DNA from: Ulva prolifera
Taxonomy: Eukaryota > Chlorophyta > Ulvophyceae > Ulvales > Ulvaceae
Reading direction: 5' to 3'
Length of the DNA stretch: 64,000 nt
NCBI GenBank assembly: GCA_023078555.1
Contig: CM041199.1
Location: 4,283,315-4,347,314 of the forward strand
Part shown: one piece after another, positions 32,560 to 44,219 of the stretch
Position numbering within the stretch: the stretch's first letter is position 1
Layout of the letters: each line of letters begins with the position of its first letter
Translations under genes and position numbers: made by a program
Notes under the pieces: generated by a model
What the model was told of the DNA's origin: nothing
What the model saw: the letters and a program-made list of their open reading frames with translations, nothing else
Database searches by the model: none

Positions 32560-33640
32560 CCACAGGCATCTGCCCAACATCACAGAGCCATGCATCCCTC
32601 CATGATGGCAGGTGTTTCATGTGTGCACCTACGTGGAGGCGATTCTGTCCGCATGCTAGGGCAGAGTTCTATCCTGCCGCTGCAGTAAAGAAGTGTACAT
32701 GGGCGCATGCCTCTGCAGAGGACGCATACGTACTTCGTGTCCATGTTTGCATCGGACTTGACGCAGAGCCAGAAGCTTCGATACATATGTAATATCAATA
32801 GGTGCCCAAATTTAACGTACTACCACATGTACCAATGTCTTGCAGCTCGTCCTCTGTTGTACCGTTGGCGTACTGACATTGACCGGGACAGCACCCGTAC
32901 CGCAGCATCATTGTTTTGCGATTTGTCGTACCAACGACGAGGACTCCGGGACATGGGACAAACATTCCTTTTCACATGCGTCATCACAGCCGTCTCGGGA
33001 CGGGACAAATGGAAGATTTCACCGGTTTGGGGACAGGCATTGACGATTCCTTACATTTGCTACTGTATACATCTGCAACGCAGTCCAGGCGAAAGGAAAA
33101 GCCATATCCTGCAATAAATGCCTCATTGAAGTAGCCGCACCGATTCAATCGCCTGGTGTTTCTCAAGATGCCGCAGCGCTTGAAGCAACACTTCAGTACT
33201 GACTCTGCACACGTACAGCGGACGACAAGGACGCCTAGATCAGCAGGCATAAACGTATGAATGAATACAGAACATGGCTTCCACTATAGACTGCGCGGCG
33301 TGTAGCTTGGCGCGGGAGAGCGTGAATCCGTCTTGGATGGCTGAGGCAGTGCAGTGCGGCTTACGAGTGGCTTCTTTGAAACGTTCACTAGATGGGAGTG
33401 CTTTCTTGAATTGTTCCAGACTGGTTTGCAAATACATGATGGGCAGACCGAACACATCGATGCAAGCCTGGCTATCGCGTACTCGTCGATTCAATCCGTG
33501 CGCAGACATGCGAGTCGACGCGCGTGAATTATGCGTAGCAGCTCGCAAGTGTGAATCAACGCCTGAGCTGTCTCGTCTTGCAACGCGAGCGGAGAACCGC
33601 TGCCAGCGTGCGTATGCATCCAGGCAGCTGCAGCGACGGC
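32560..33640. repeat. Duplicated block, copy 1
   Basis: Co-linear with 35915-37140. Landmarks include GGGCGCATG.CTCTGCAG (32701/36075), GCCAGAAGCTTCGA (32768/36181), AGTAGCCGCACC (33130/36581), CAAGGACGCCTA.ATCAGCAG (33226/36669), TGGTTTGCAAATACATGAT vs TAGTTTGCAAGCACATGAT (33422/36897) and CAGGCAGCTGCAGC (33621/37094). Each copy has a SINE-like repeat just upstream. A minus-strand frame (LPIMYLQTSLEQFKKALPSS, ~33400-33460) has a diverged counterpart (TIMCLQTRLDNSRK) in copy 2, so the block may derive from a gene or autonomous element. Confidence 0.75.
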
Positions 33641-34425
33641 AATGCGCACATCAGTTCGTTGCCTGTATGACGGCTCCGAGACCTGCGCGAAAGCTGTTTC
33701 AGGTCCTGGCGGAGAGCTATACATCCAGTCCATTCGTGACGAACAACAAATTAGCCACTCAGGTCGGTCTGGCCGGCCAACAGCACAATCCACCCATCGC
33801 CACTTCTGACATGCATGATGCATGTGGGGCTGGCAATGAGCCAGAGCTCTACATCCCGTAGGGATTCCCGCTGAAACCGAGCTTTTGTCGAAACATTCCT
33901 CCACGGGTGAGCTTGAGGCAGCGGTGTCGCTGAAAGCGGGCTGATAAAGCAGATGTCAGTGGGCACAGCCCGCAGGTGCATCTGGGTGTAGCATGCAGCA
34001 GGCTTGCCCATTGGAAAATGTACCACGCGAGCGACGCGAATAGGATGTTCAGACTGTGTGAGCTCAGCAAGCAACGAATCAGTGTAGCGAGCAAAAAATT
34101 ATTTTGGCATCCCTCTGGCATCACAGCATTACAGCGGATAGCCCTCTGAAACTGACAAGCCTCATTATTAGAGGGGTAATACCTCTGGAATTCGAAAAAT
34201 TCAGCCCCCCCCACCCCCCCCCCTTCCATGTACCTGCGGTACAGTAGCAAAGTGCGGGATACCTGGTAATATTGGGTACACCTTATGTGTACTGCTCACA
34301 GGTACACTGCATACTATTGCAGGCAACGCGTGGTTTGCTGCGGTGAAGCAGCAGGCGTCATTGCTGTGGGTAAGGGTGCTACAGATCAGCCACTGGTAGC
34401 TCACTGACTCCTTGGCAACAGGATG

Positions 34426-34442
34426 ATGATGATGATGATGAA
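34426..34442. repeat. (GAT)n microsatellite
   Basis: Consecutive GAT triplets. Simple sequence with no associated gene. Confidence 0.9.
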
Positions 34443-35348
34443 GTAGCTTTGAGGGGACTTTGATGTTGCTTGATTACTCCAGCCTGTTTTGGTGCCTGTT
34501 CTGCTTCTGATGCTTTTGGCAGCTGTGTTCAAGGGCATCCTGTGAAGTGCTCCATGCTGACTGGCGGTGCAACCATGGTGGCGTAGGGGTGGCTGTGCAC
34601 ATGCATGGCCAGTGGGCTGCAGAATTTGAGGATTCTACACAAGCACCTGGCTGCGTGTACATCGCTCACTCGAAAACAAGGTCATGCAATCATGGAATCG
34701 CTTACGCTGTGCTTTCCATGGATGGCCAATGATACCGCTCTTGTACCCATCTGATACCCCACATGTGATATCACATATGTGATATCAAATATTTGCATCA
34801 ATGGCATGAAGCCGACATGGCCTTGAGCTCTGTCTAGGAATTTGAGGAGTTGCACATGGTCAAAAGCGCCCCACAGCAACCCCCAGTGGTCCAACACAGC
34901 TGCAACGTTGACCAAGTACTTCTTCACGAGGGGCCTTTGCAATGGTGTTACTAGCTTTTCTTAACATTTGCAAGAGCCAGAAAGTTTAATTCAACCTGTG
35001 TTGGCAGCTAGCTCCATGTCTGTGTTTTGCTCGTGTCCGAAATGAATGATACTCCGCAATATATGGATTACACTCCAGTGAACTGAAGAATTGCTCACAG
35101 ATGTACAGCACGCCCTGGCTTAAGCCCTGGCTTAAGAACGTTGCGAGACTCCCAGAGATCCGACTGGGGGGGAAACGGTGGTAGCCACATGCACAAGCAC
35201 ATGCATATGCACAATTGCCATTGGCCGGCCAGTGCTCTCCTGACTGTGTGCCGGGGGGTGTTAGGGTGCAGACCCCTGCTGTGCCTGCTGTGCTGTGCCG
35301 GGGGCTGGGTAATCATGCTCCATGTATATGTGTTACAAGGACAACGTC

Positions 35349-35578
35349 GGGGTAGAGGGTGTTGACAGCCCAGAGTGGCCGGGGTAGAGGGTGTGGACAG
35401 CCCTGTGTGCATCGTGCGGTCAGGGGGGTAGAGGGTGTGGACAGCCCAGAGTGGCCGGGGCAGAGGGTGTGGACAGCCCTGTGTGCATCGTGCGGTCAGG
35501 GGGGTAGAGGGTGTGGACAGCCCAGAGTGGCCGGGGCAGAGGGTGTGGACAGCCCTGTGTGCATCGTGCGGTCAGGGG
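35349..35578. repeat. 76-bp tandem minisatellite, about three copies
   Basis: CCCAGAGTGGCCGGGG recurs at 35369, 35445 and 35521, a 76-bp period. Each unit contains two GAGGGTGTGGACAGCCC-like half units and CATCGTGCGGTCAGGG. Copies are almost identical, implying recent expansion. It abuts a CTTGTAAC-type element remnant at ~35331-35350 (minus). Confidence 0.9.
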
Positions 35579-35636
35579 TGTGCTCTGGCTGTGTGCATGC
35601 TGCTCGGTGCAGATCGGTAGAGGTTGCTTGCTGAGT

Positions 35637-35722
35637 AAAGTAAAGTAAACCTGAATTTACCGAGTCGTATCCTATTGGACATTGACAACTCCGAATTAAC
35701 GGGGGACCACATATGCCGAGTG
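35637..35722 (-). repeat. SINE-like repeat, 5'-truncated copy
   Basis: Minus-strand copy containing the TTTACTTTACTT tail, CAATAGGATACGACTCGGTA and GGCATATGTGGTCCCC. It is the same family as 31920-32165, 13219-13309 and 55077-55290. Confidence 0.75.
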
Positions 35723-35914
35723 GTACCTGGGGTGCAGCAGTGGCCGTGAGATGGTGCAGCAGGAGAGGCTCTAAGGAGGAGACATCATGTGAGTGCAGCG
35801 GAGTACGCTGTGCAGCTCTGTGAGCAGTTGGCTCACAGGTGTGCAGCCACCGCGCGGCAGGCTGGTGTGATCAGTAGTAGCTGCTGAGAGGTGTGGAGCA
35901 GCGCTGCAGCTGAG

Positions 35915-37140
35915 CAACAGGAAGTCTGCAGAGGCTTTTGCTCAATAGCACAGAGCCGTGGACGCTTCATCATGATAGGTGCGTCACACATAGATCTACG
36001 TACGAAGTGGAGGCGTTTTGTTTTTGCAGTGTATGTCGCGCAGACCTCTATATAGGTAAGCTGCAATGCAGAACTGTACACGGGCGCATGGCTCTGCAGG
36101 GGTAGAAGGCAGGGGTAGAAGGCAGTCATGCATACGTACTCCGTGTGATGGGATTTTACTCAGTGCCGGATTTTACTCAGTGCCAGAAGCTTCGAAATTT
36201 TCGAAAATTTTCGTCACCAATTTTTCTAGTGACCATGCCCAGGTATTCAGCATTTACATCAAGCATTCACCCGCCCTGGTCGTTCAGCTGGTCCTGGCAG
36301 AGTTGGAGGACACGGCATCTTGCAGAGGCTAGAGTATGCAGACAGTATGGCAGTCGCGTAGTGTTAGCCGGTGCAGGCGTGGCGGTGCTTGCCTGGCTTC
36401 CAGCGCAAACGTGCTTGAGGGCCCGGCTCCCAAGCTGGCTCTTAAGCTGGACGCACCTCATCTCTCACGTACACACCCACAGTGGGTGACCCACTCCGGT
36501 TCCCGTGTGGAAACCGAAAAAAATATGATGTAAGAATATAACAAATATTATCATAATTACGTGACAACTTGCTCATTGCAGTAGCCGCACCTGTTCAACG
36601 GAGCGCTGTGCCGTAGCGCTTGAATCGACCGCCCACTAGTTTCTTTACACACGAGCCAAAGGGGCGGCAAGGACGCCTACATCAGCAGCCAAACATATAC
36701 AGAGTGGTACATGAAGTCATGTTGCTGTAGAATGCGCCACGATGTGCGTGGCTCTAGATGATCAGCTGGAGATACGGCTTCAGAGGTACCCATACCCACT
36801 TGAACAGCCTCAAGTAAGCTGGTGCGAGCAATGAGACTGATGATTGAATGCTTCACAAATTTCAATGATGTGCATCTTTCTGGAATTGTCCAGCCTAGTT
36901 TGCAAGCACATGATGGTCAGATCGCTGACAAGCGATCTGACCGTGATGCAAGGCAGGTCGGTCCGGTCCGTGCGCAGGCTTGTGAGGCGACGCGCCTAAC
37001 CCGTTAAGATGTGTATTTGAGTGCGCTAGGCATGCCGTGTGTTCAATGCGAACGCGGAACCCGCTGCCAATGTGCGCGTGCAGTGCATCCACACAGGCAG
37101 CTGCAGCAGGACGCACGCACCACCTCGTTGCCAGCATGAC
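35915..37140. repeat. Duplicated block, copy 2
   Basis: Diverged counterpart of 32560-33640, with landmarks listed there. It includes internal short duplications (GGGGTAGAAGGCA twice at ~36099-36124, GGATTTTACTCAGTGCC twice at ~36151-36183) and a perfect 12-bp stem hairpin at 36915-36942 absent from copy 1. Confidence 0.72.
36915..36942. repeat. 12-bp perfect hairpin with 4-nt loop
   Basis: GGTCAGATCGCT, loop GACA, then AGCGATCTGACC. It lies in duplicated block copy 2. Confidence 0.85.
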
Positions 37141-40100
37141 AGACGATTGGCCCATCTCAGAGATACAGGGGTCTGGCCCGGAGCATGGCGAGGTCTATCA
37201 AACCCAAGGCCCAGCTCGATGTCTGTGCCATCTGTCTATGCCATCGACTCTGTCTATGCCATCAATATTCGACCCATCGCCGGCTCAACATGCAGCGCAC
37301 ATGAACCACCTGCAGGGACGCAGACGTCTTTGGCCTTTTGGTTGTTCAAGTTGCATGTAAGTTGCCAGAGCTGAGAAAGTTCTCAAAGAATCAGAGTAAT
37401 CCGTGTGCCCAATGCCTACAGCAGCACCGCCACCGCAGCAGCGGACTTCGCAGCAGTGGCGAGATGTGCGTTCCCCTGCACACAGCACCTCACCATGCAT
37501 GCTTCTGCTGGCAATTGACAGTGCGTATATTTGTAATTTACGAAGGAGGTAGAGGCCGGGCATAGTGACCGGTTCTCGGAATCCACTCGCAACATGTGCA
37601 CCACTAGTACTCACTCATTCATGGCACTAGGCCGGGCACGAGCGCGTACCGCAGCCCCACCCGGCCAAAGATTAGAGCACCATATGGAGCACATAAGCAT
37701 TCCCTTTGCACCACGCCACACTCTCAACCGGCGCAAAGCATTCATCACAAACACACCATGGTCCACCGCACCACACCAAGATGCAACCAGCCAGCCGATT
37801 CAAATGTGCCAAAGCAGGCCTTCCCAACCTACCATGCGTCTCATGCAACAAGGGCACAACATCATATGCATCAGGCACGTACGCACGATATGCATTGCGT
37901 TTCTGCACATCCCGCACCGCTGCAGGCCCTGCCTCCCGAGCCGCCGCAAAGTGTATGTATGCATGAGCGACAGTGAGCCTCGACAGTGCCTTCCCCTCTA
38001 AGACAATTATACCCCTCCAGGTATCTCTGACATGGACGGCGCCCACATCGCCTGCCACAGCGCCTACACCTGTTCCCAGCCAGCCACCCCAGCCACAGCA
38101 CCTCTGGCCACGTACCTCAAGAGCTCACGGCACCAGATCCAAGAACCTGCATCATGCATGCACACGGGCCATGTGACGGGCATCGCCTTGGCGTACCTCG
38201 AGGGCGGTCCGCAATGCATGTCGCGCCGGAAACATCTGGAGTACCTGGGCCGATGCGGACGATCGCAGTGCTCGAGCGGCGCAGGGCGCATGCCCGCTTG
38301 CACCGACGCAAGGCGAGATCTCCAATCTCTTGGTCCCAGTTCTCGCGTGTCCAGCCGCGTGTGGCAACGCCCCGCGCGCGATATGCAGTGGTGCATGATG
38401 CGGGTTACCGGCACACTGAAACTGAAGTCCGATCGATTCGGCGGTGCTTGATGCCTCTACAGAAAGTACACACGCTCCGTACGCTAATCTATGTAGGCCA
38501 CATCCAGCCAAGCGGGTCCAACTCAAAGCACCCTTGGCAAGAAGCCACTGCCCCCGCCGATGTCTCATGCATGCAGTCCACGCGGCATACAGCAGTTCAT
38601 GCATGGTGTACTGCGCAACAGCCCCGTGGCGGTGTGTGTTCACGGAACTTGTGCTCTTGCGAAACGGAGGAGCTGCTGGACTGGCCAGGAGGGCGTCAGT
38701 GGTTCATGAAGTGCCCAATCTGTGTGTGGAGGTCAAAACAGAATACTCTCACAATGACAGCACTGTCCCGCGAATGCTGTTTCTGCGCACAGCAGAGGAC
38801 AGTGAACAGGTGTGAGAGCGACACCCACATGGTGCAAACGCCCCGAGCTGCTGTAACTGCCGCATCTAATCGCTTGGTTCAAAATGTAGAAGAGACTTGG
38901 CACGGACAGGTGTTGATCCTCACAGCACCACACACAATACAGAGTACTTATTATTTCTTTGTACAAGGTGATCTCCTCTCCCAGTGCAGTTTCCTTTCGC
39001 TACTCATCAGCAGCTCTGGGTGCTACCCGTCCTACATCTGACATTGATGCAGGGTCGACCACCGGCATGACACGCTGTTTACGCAGCTCGAGCACATCAG
39101 CATGGCTAGTGCAGCCTGATGAACATCAGAGGCCTCCAGCCGCTGCAGCGCCTGCGGGACCCGCATCTGGGGAGCTGAAGCAATCCTGATATCCCTACTG
39201 ACGTCGGTCCAGTCCTGCGGACATTGAAGACACGACTGCGCCAGTTCCACTGGCTCCAACAATACAACAGATTCGACGACTACTGACCATGCACGCCTTC
39301 CAGACTGCATCTGGTGATCATAATCCTGGCCGGCACCTGGCTTTGTGCGGCGCTGTACAGCGGACGCAGCGCGGAAATGGCACTGCGGCGACGCGACTGA
39401 CATGCATCAAGCCCCGATTCGCAGCTACTTCAGGCGCCATGCCCACCACGGCCCCTGCTGGATCCTGCATACATGAGTAGCAATACCGCTGGGCCCCTGT
39501 AAGCCACAGTGATGCCGCATTCATGATCTCGCGGCCACATACAGCCCCGCCCCCCGCACTCACATCCTCAGCGCAACAAACATACTGTACACCATTCGGG
39601 CATCCGGCCGCGCTATCACGGCCACCCTGGGGGCCTCACGCGCCGAAGCTATCATCTTGGCTGATGTTGGTTGCGATCATAGGTCGTGGCGACACCAGCT
39701 GTGGCACCCGCTGAGGGTGGTCACATGGGCTGCTGCCATGGGCAGTGGCTCAATCCCAGTGGCACAACCCGGGTGGCGACGGAACACTCCGCGCCCCCTC
39801 AGCCACTAAGTACGGTTCGATGGAGTCTGCTGAGAGCGAGAGGAAGAGTTCCGGGCGGCCGCGCTCCTGCAGCAGCCTCGCGGGCGCCTCGTGCCCCGCC
39901 CGCCTGCACGCAGCCCCTTCCGACTCAACCCATACTCAACATGTCGTTTTGCGGTTGTGGAGAGACAGCCATGCCGGAGTCCGAATGACCGGCGATGATG
40001 CGCTATCGTTAATCGCAAAGTGTGGACGCTCTTGGGCCGAGGCCCGGCCGAAGAGTCACGTCGTACATCAACCACTGCCGGTAACTGCCGAACAAAACCA

Positions 40101-40208
40101 ATCGAAAGCAGACGTGCGGCCTCTCACGCATGCCGGGCTCGCCGCATGCGCTCCCGTCGTGCCGCCTGTGTGCACGCTGTGCATGCCGCGCATGCGGCGG
40201 GGGCGCAC

Positions 40209-40464
40209 CTCCGCAGCCAGCGCACGTTCTTGCTGATGTTGCACACGTCCGCGACGGGGCGGTGCGTGCCACGCGGGTCCCGCAACACCCAGTCGTACAT
40301 CGCCGACACGACCGCCGGCCGCGGCAGGCCGAGCTCGGCCTGCAGCGTGCCCAGCGTCAGCAGCACGACGCGCCACGCGCACGCGCCCGGCTCGAGCAGG
40401 CCGGGCGCCCGCGCCATCGCCAGCACGGTGTCCGCGCCGAGCAGGCAGCACGCCGAGTCGATGT
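40209..40464 (-). CDS. Probable internal coding exon of an unidentified gene
   Basis: A 256-nt GC-rich open segment bounded by an acceptor (GGCGTGCAG, ending 40465) and a GTGCGC donor (from 40208), the donor type used by other genes here. It encodes about 84 residues rich in Leu/Ala helical repeats: LLGADTVLAMARAPGLLEPG, QAELGLPRPAVVSAMYDWVL, VADVCNISKNVRWLRR. The pattern is faintly like mTERF-type helical repeats, but too weak to assign. Partner exons were not found within several kb. Confidence 0.4.
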
Positions 40465-41116
40465 CTGCACGCCAGGCTGCACGCGGTCAATGCCTGCGCC
40501 GGTGCTCATGCCTTTGCTTGGGTTGACCGGTGACTGGTGAGTCAGGCTGAGGTCCCGCTCGCCGCTGATACACCATGAGTCATGTTACAGGACCTGCTTC
40601 ATGCTGGTTCACAGGCTTTGATGTATGTGAAGTCAAGTAAATCTGGATTCACTGAGCAGCATCCTTCAGACGACCTGTGTGTGCTTGAGGCAGCTTGGAC
40701 CTGTGTGCTGCAGCGTGAGTTGCAGATTGTCTGGCCGTGTATCCTTGCAAAGACATCAGGATTGGGCAGCGCACCGCGGTCAGGCCAAGTGAAGAATGCC
40801 GGGGCAGCCACGAGCGCTGCGTTTACGTCGCCTGATGGCATGCCGTGCGACCGCAGTAACATACACTTCATGCCGACCCCGTATCCCGACTCGTTCTGCA
40901 GTCTTGGGCAAGCTTTGAGCAGGCTTTGAACCTCCTGCAGGGCGTTCTTGGTCACCTTGGGTCACGCCATCGGTTGGATGCATGCCGAGAATCATGGCGG
41001 TGCGATACAACGAGTCTGCTGAAGCTCAGGAGTTTCAGCAAGTGAAGCGGAAGCTGGGTGCTCTATCGCGGTGTATTCCCAAGCTTCCATTCGAGTTTCA
41101 TGTGGCACGCACTTAT

Positions 41117-41518
41117 TCATGTGGCGCGCACTACACGAATATAACGCCATGGCATTGATTGGCAAGAATAGACGATAACACGAAGCGATGCGCATGACAA
41201 ACTCTTGATACTCAAGCTGGTGGACACCGAGATTGCAAAGCCCACCTGTGGTTCCAGGCCGAATTGCTCGAGAAACGAGGATATGCCGCTGTGGCGCGTT
41301 CGCCATGTTGGCAACCGGCCCGTCGGAGCGGCGCGCTCGCGATCGTTCAGGAGATCATCATCTATGCCCGAACTGGACTTGAACGTAATTGGAGTGGCGT
41401 ATTTGTCCGCGAGGCGCTGCACCTGTTCGGGTGTGCCCTTGTCCGGCCGTAGCCTCGTTTGACGAACCTGCATAACAACGATACTGTTGTGCCAGCATGT
41501 CACCATCGAAAACAGCAC
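41117..41518 (-). CDS. Unidentified ORF, possible exon or element remnant
   Basis: 133 codons starting at ATG. The middle (RLRPDKGTPEQVQRLADKYA, SSSGIDDDLLNDRERAAPTG, GISSFLEQFGLEPQVGFAIS) has protein-like composition unlike surrounding random frames. The downstream frame shifts near 41225, where another frame (LGVHQLEYQEFVMRIA) also looks protein-like. I do not recognise it. It may be a frameshifted remnant. Confidence 0.3.
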   Translation of the reverse strand: MLFSMVTCWHNSIVVMQVRQTRLRPDKGTPEQVQRLADKYATPITFKSSSGIDDDLLNDRERAAPTGRLPTWRTRHSGISSFLEQFGLEPQVGFAISVSTSLSIKSLSCASLRVIVYSCQSMPWRYIRVVRAT

Positions 41519-43479
41519 GTCTCGTCAATCGACACTATCGAACGCGAATCTATTTAAATCACTGCTCTGACATCGAGGTCTGGCTATATCTTCTTCAGGT
41601 GCTTGCAGGAATTGTATCAGGTTCATGACGTGAATACAGTCTCCGGGGGACACTCATGCTGAAGCTGGAGTTCTCGCAACGTGCTGATCACCTGTCTGCA
41701 AGTTTAATTCAGCGTCTTCTGCACGTAGGCGCATTGCCCTATGTGTGGGTGCACTTCTCGCAAATGATGGCCATGTATGCGATGTGAGTTCACTTGGTCA
41801 CGACCCCACAAAACATCACAGCAAACTGGAAATCAGGCTTTGGCGTCCTACAACCAATCCAAACGAGCTCGTTGCGTTCGGGAGGTCGCAAGCCTGCCCC
41901 ACTGACACATCCAGTCTGGATGATCCCAGCAGTCTGTCTGCGATACGAAGAATCGCACAGCAAGCAGCTGTGCCAGAGGCAGTTGATGAATAAAAAATCG
42001 CTTTTCATGCGTCTGACAAATTTGTGACACAAAAGGTTGGCTGTTGGGGCTGCCATGACCGTCCCGCAGAGTTGTGGCCAGCTCTGAGCAGACATGGATG
42101 TTGAGGAAGGTTTGCCGCAGCATCAGCACTGTAACAAGCAAGTATGCAGGAAGCTGAACAGAGCTATCCTGGATGAAATTGCCAGCAGTGCTTGTATGGT
42201 GCAACACACAAGAGTTGTGACTAGAAAAGGGGGACTTGTCCATGGGGCCACAAAGAATCCAGGCATACTTGGGCCAGCGAGCTCACGGTTGAATGCGATA
42301 TCTATTAGATTAGTCGATAGTGGCTTGATTCCCGGGCAATGCCCGGCTCAACTATATTTGCTAGCTGTGGCAGCTGAAGTAGGACACGAATGAGCAGCTG
42401 TACTGTGCAGCTGCACTGCGCTGGTGATCTGCAATGCCTGCACACAGTTAACACTGTGCGATGCGAAACTCACCTCTGCTCTCGCACTGCTGCGAGCTGA
42501 CATCATCTGACCGTATGGAACCACCTGGCATCTGGACTGGACAGGGCTAGGACATCGGAAACGGTCCGAATCTGACTGCCATGCTGGTGCTTTACCAACT
42601 ATTGCGCCCGATCTTCTGAACACACCGTCGGGAGGTGTAGGGAGTATCATCATTAATGCTCTGTTGGGAGTAGGGCTCTGGTGTGCAGCTTGAGCGATCA
42701 TGGGCAGACTCTGGTGCCCTCCTCGGACGGCTTCCGTGCCGACAGGCGAGCCCTTTGCAGTACCTGCGACAACCTTTGTCGACTAGAGCTCGCACCCAGG
42801 CAGCGACTCTACGCTAAATGAGGGCAGAAAAATCTAATTTCTGTGTTGGCAGTTCGTGAGCGGATGCCTTGAACAGTCCGGGCTGCCTCGGAATGCAAAC
42901 GATGAAAAGCTGCAGAACGAAAGTTGCCACAGCGACGGGAAGGCGTGCCAATTACACAGCAGCCGCAAGTCAACTATCGCCGCTGTAGAAGTAACTTTCT
43001 GGTACACATAAGTCTGCTTATGAGGGCTCCATCAAGGTCAGTGCGGCAGACAGGATGTGCTACAGCCTGCGAGTCCCCATGCAACCTTTCCGCCGGAGAT
43101 GGAACTTGCCCAGAAGGCCGGTGTCATGCGTGGCCAGCGCGCCGCCGCAGCCAATTATCTACACACTTCACAGCGAATTGTACAATAATCTCTTCCTGCA
43201 ATACTTTATGCTTTCCATGACTGCCAATCAGCAATCGCCTCGTTCGACATGCCAAAAAGCAGGTCATCCTGGCTACTGCAATTGTTAGCTGGGCATATGC
43301 ACACAGGCACGTGCACGATGAGGATGGCCACTGACGCTGTGTGGTTCCGGTGATGCTACCTGCCTCCTCAACTTTATCAGTGTGACACATTGACACCGCA
43401 GCGCTGGCTGTGTGTGATACTGGGGTTGCTGAAAGGAGTGCACACAATCTACAGCACCAGGACCAGTGTAGTTACAAAG

Positions 43480-43540
43480 GACAGAGGCCGGGCAGCGAGC
43501 CGTTGCAAGGAATACAGGATCAAGGTACGCATGCATGATT
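43480..43540 (-). repeat. Dispersed short repeat ending TTTGTAAC
   Basis: Minus strand reads GCCCGGCCTCTGTCCTTTGTAAC, matching the 28264-28386 insertion. A second, more diverged CTTGTAAC-like core lies nearby at ~43352-43393 on the plus strand. Confidence 0.5.
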
Positions 43541-44219
43541 ACATGACCATCAGTAGAGCACGGCAGCGGGAGCATTGTATGCCACCACTTACACAGCAAG
43601 TTCTGTATGCCACTACTTACACAGCAAGAGCACTGGGCGGCTGGATCTGCCTATCATAACACAGCGCTGCCGGCTCGTCCCTACAGCCCTGAAATGGACC
43701 TCATCAATCCCGGCCGTGCACCTCCTTGCTACCTCTTCACCTGTCACGACACTATGCACCTACATGGCTTGACGCACAGGCAGTCCCCACGAACTGCCTT
43801 TCATGACTGTGTGAAGGACCTCTTGGCAACTCCGAGCCTACAACCATGCACACTCACTGCTCCTTTCCCTCCCCAATTCCTGTCTCACCGCATTCGCCAT
43901 AGCCAGACAGCACAACCATCCCGGTCACCTCAACACAGACCCAAGCTCCTGACCAGCCTGACCTGCCGACATCCTGCCGATGCTACAACTGCAACCACGA
44001 TCAGCACCTCCTCGCACGCGCAGTGACTCCTTCAACTACCTCCATTCACACCCAGAGCTCTCTATGCACTACCGCTGCACAGCACAGTACCTCTTCATGA
44101 ACCTCGTCACTCCGCACCGCACACCAATCCCACAGCATACACAGCACAACACGACGTGCACATGCACATGGACACCACAGCACAGAATGCATGCGTTGCA
44201 TGACACACCGCACGCTGCT

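Larger units (their letters stand above)
30925..44219. other. 13-kb gene-poor region
   Basis: No complete gene is recognised. It contains the SINE-like repeat copies, a 28-bp imperfect hairpin, the duplicated block pair, the 76-bp minisatellite and simple repeats. Exon-like fragments are listed separately. GC content is lower than in the coding parts, and most open frames look random. Confidence 0.5.

Noticed and set aside
35349..35578. CRISPR-like array
   Set aside because: The units are head-to-tail 76-bp copies without unique spacers, in a eukaryotic genome, with no cas genes.
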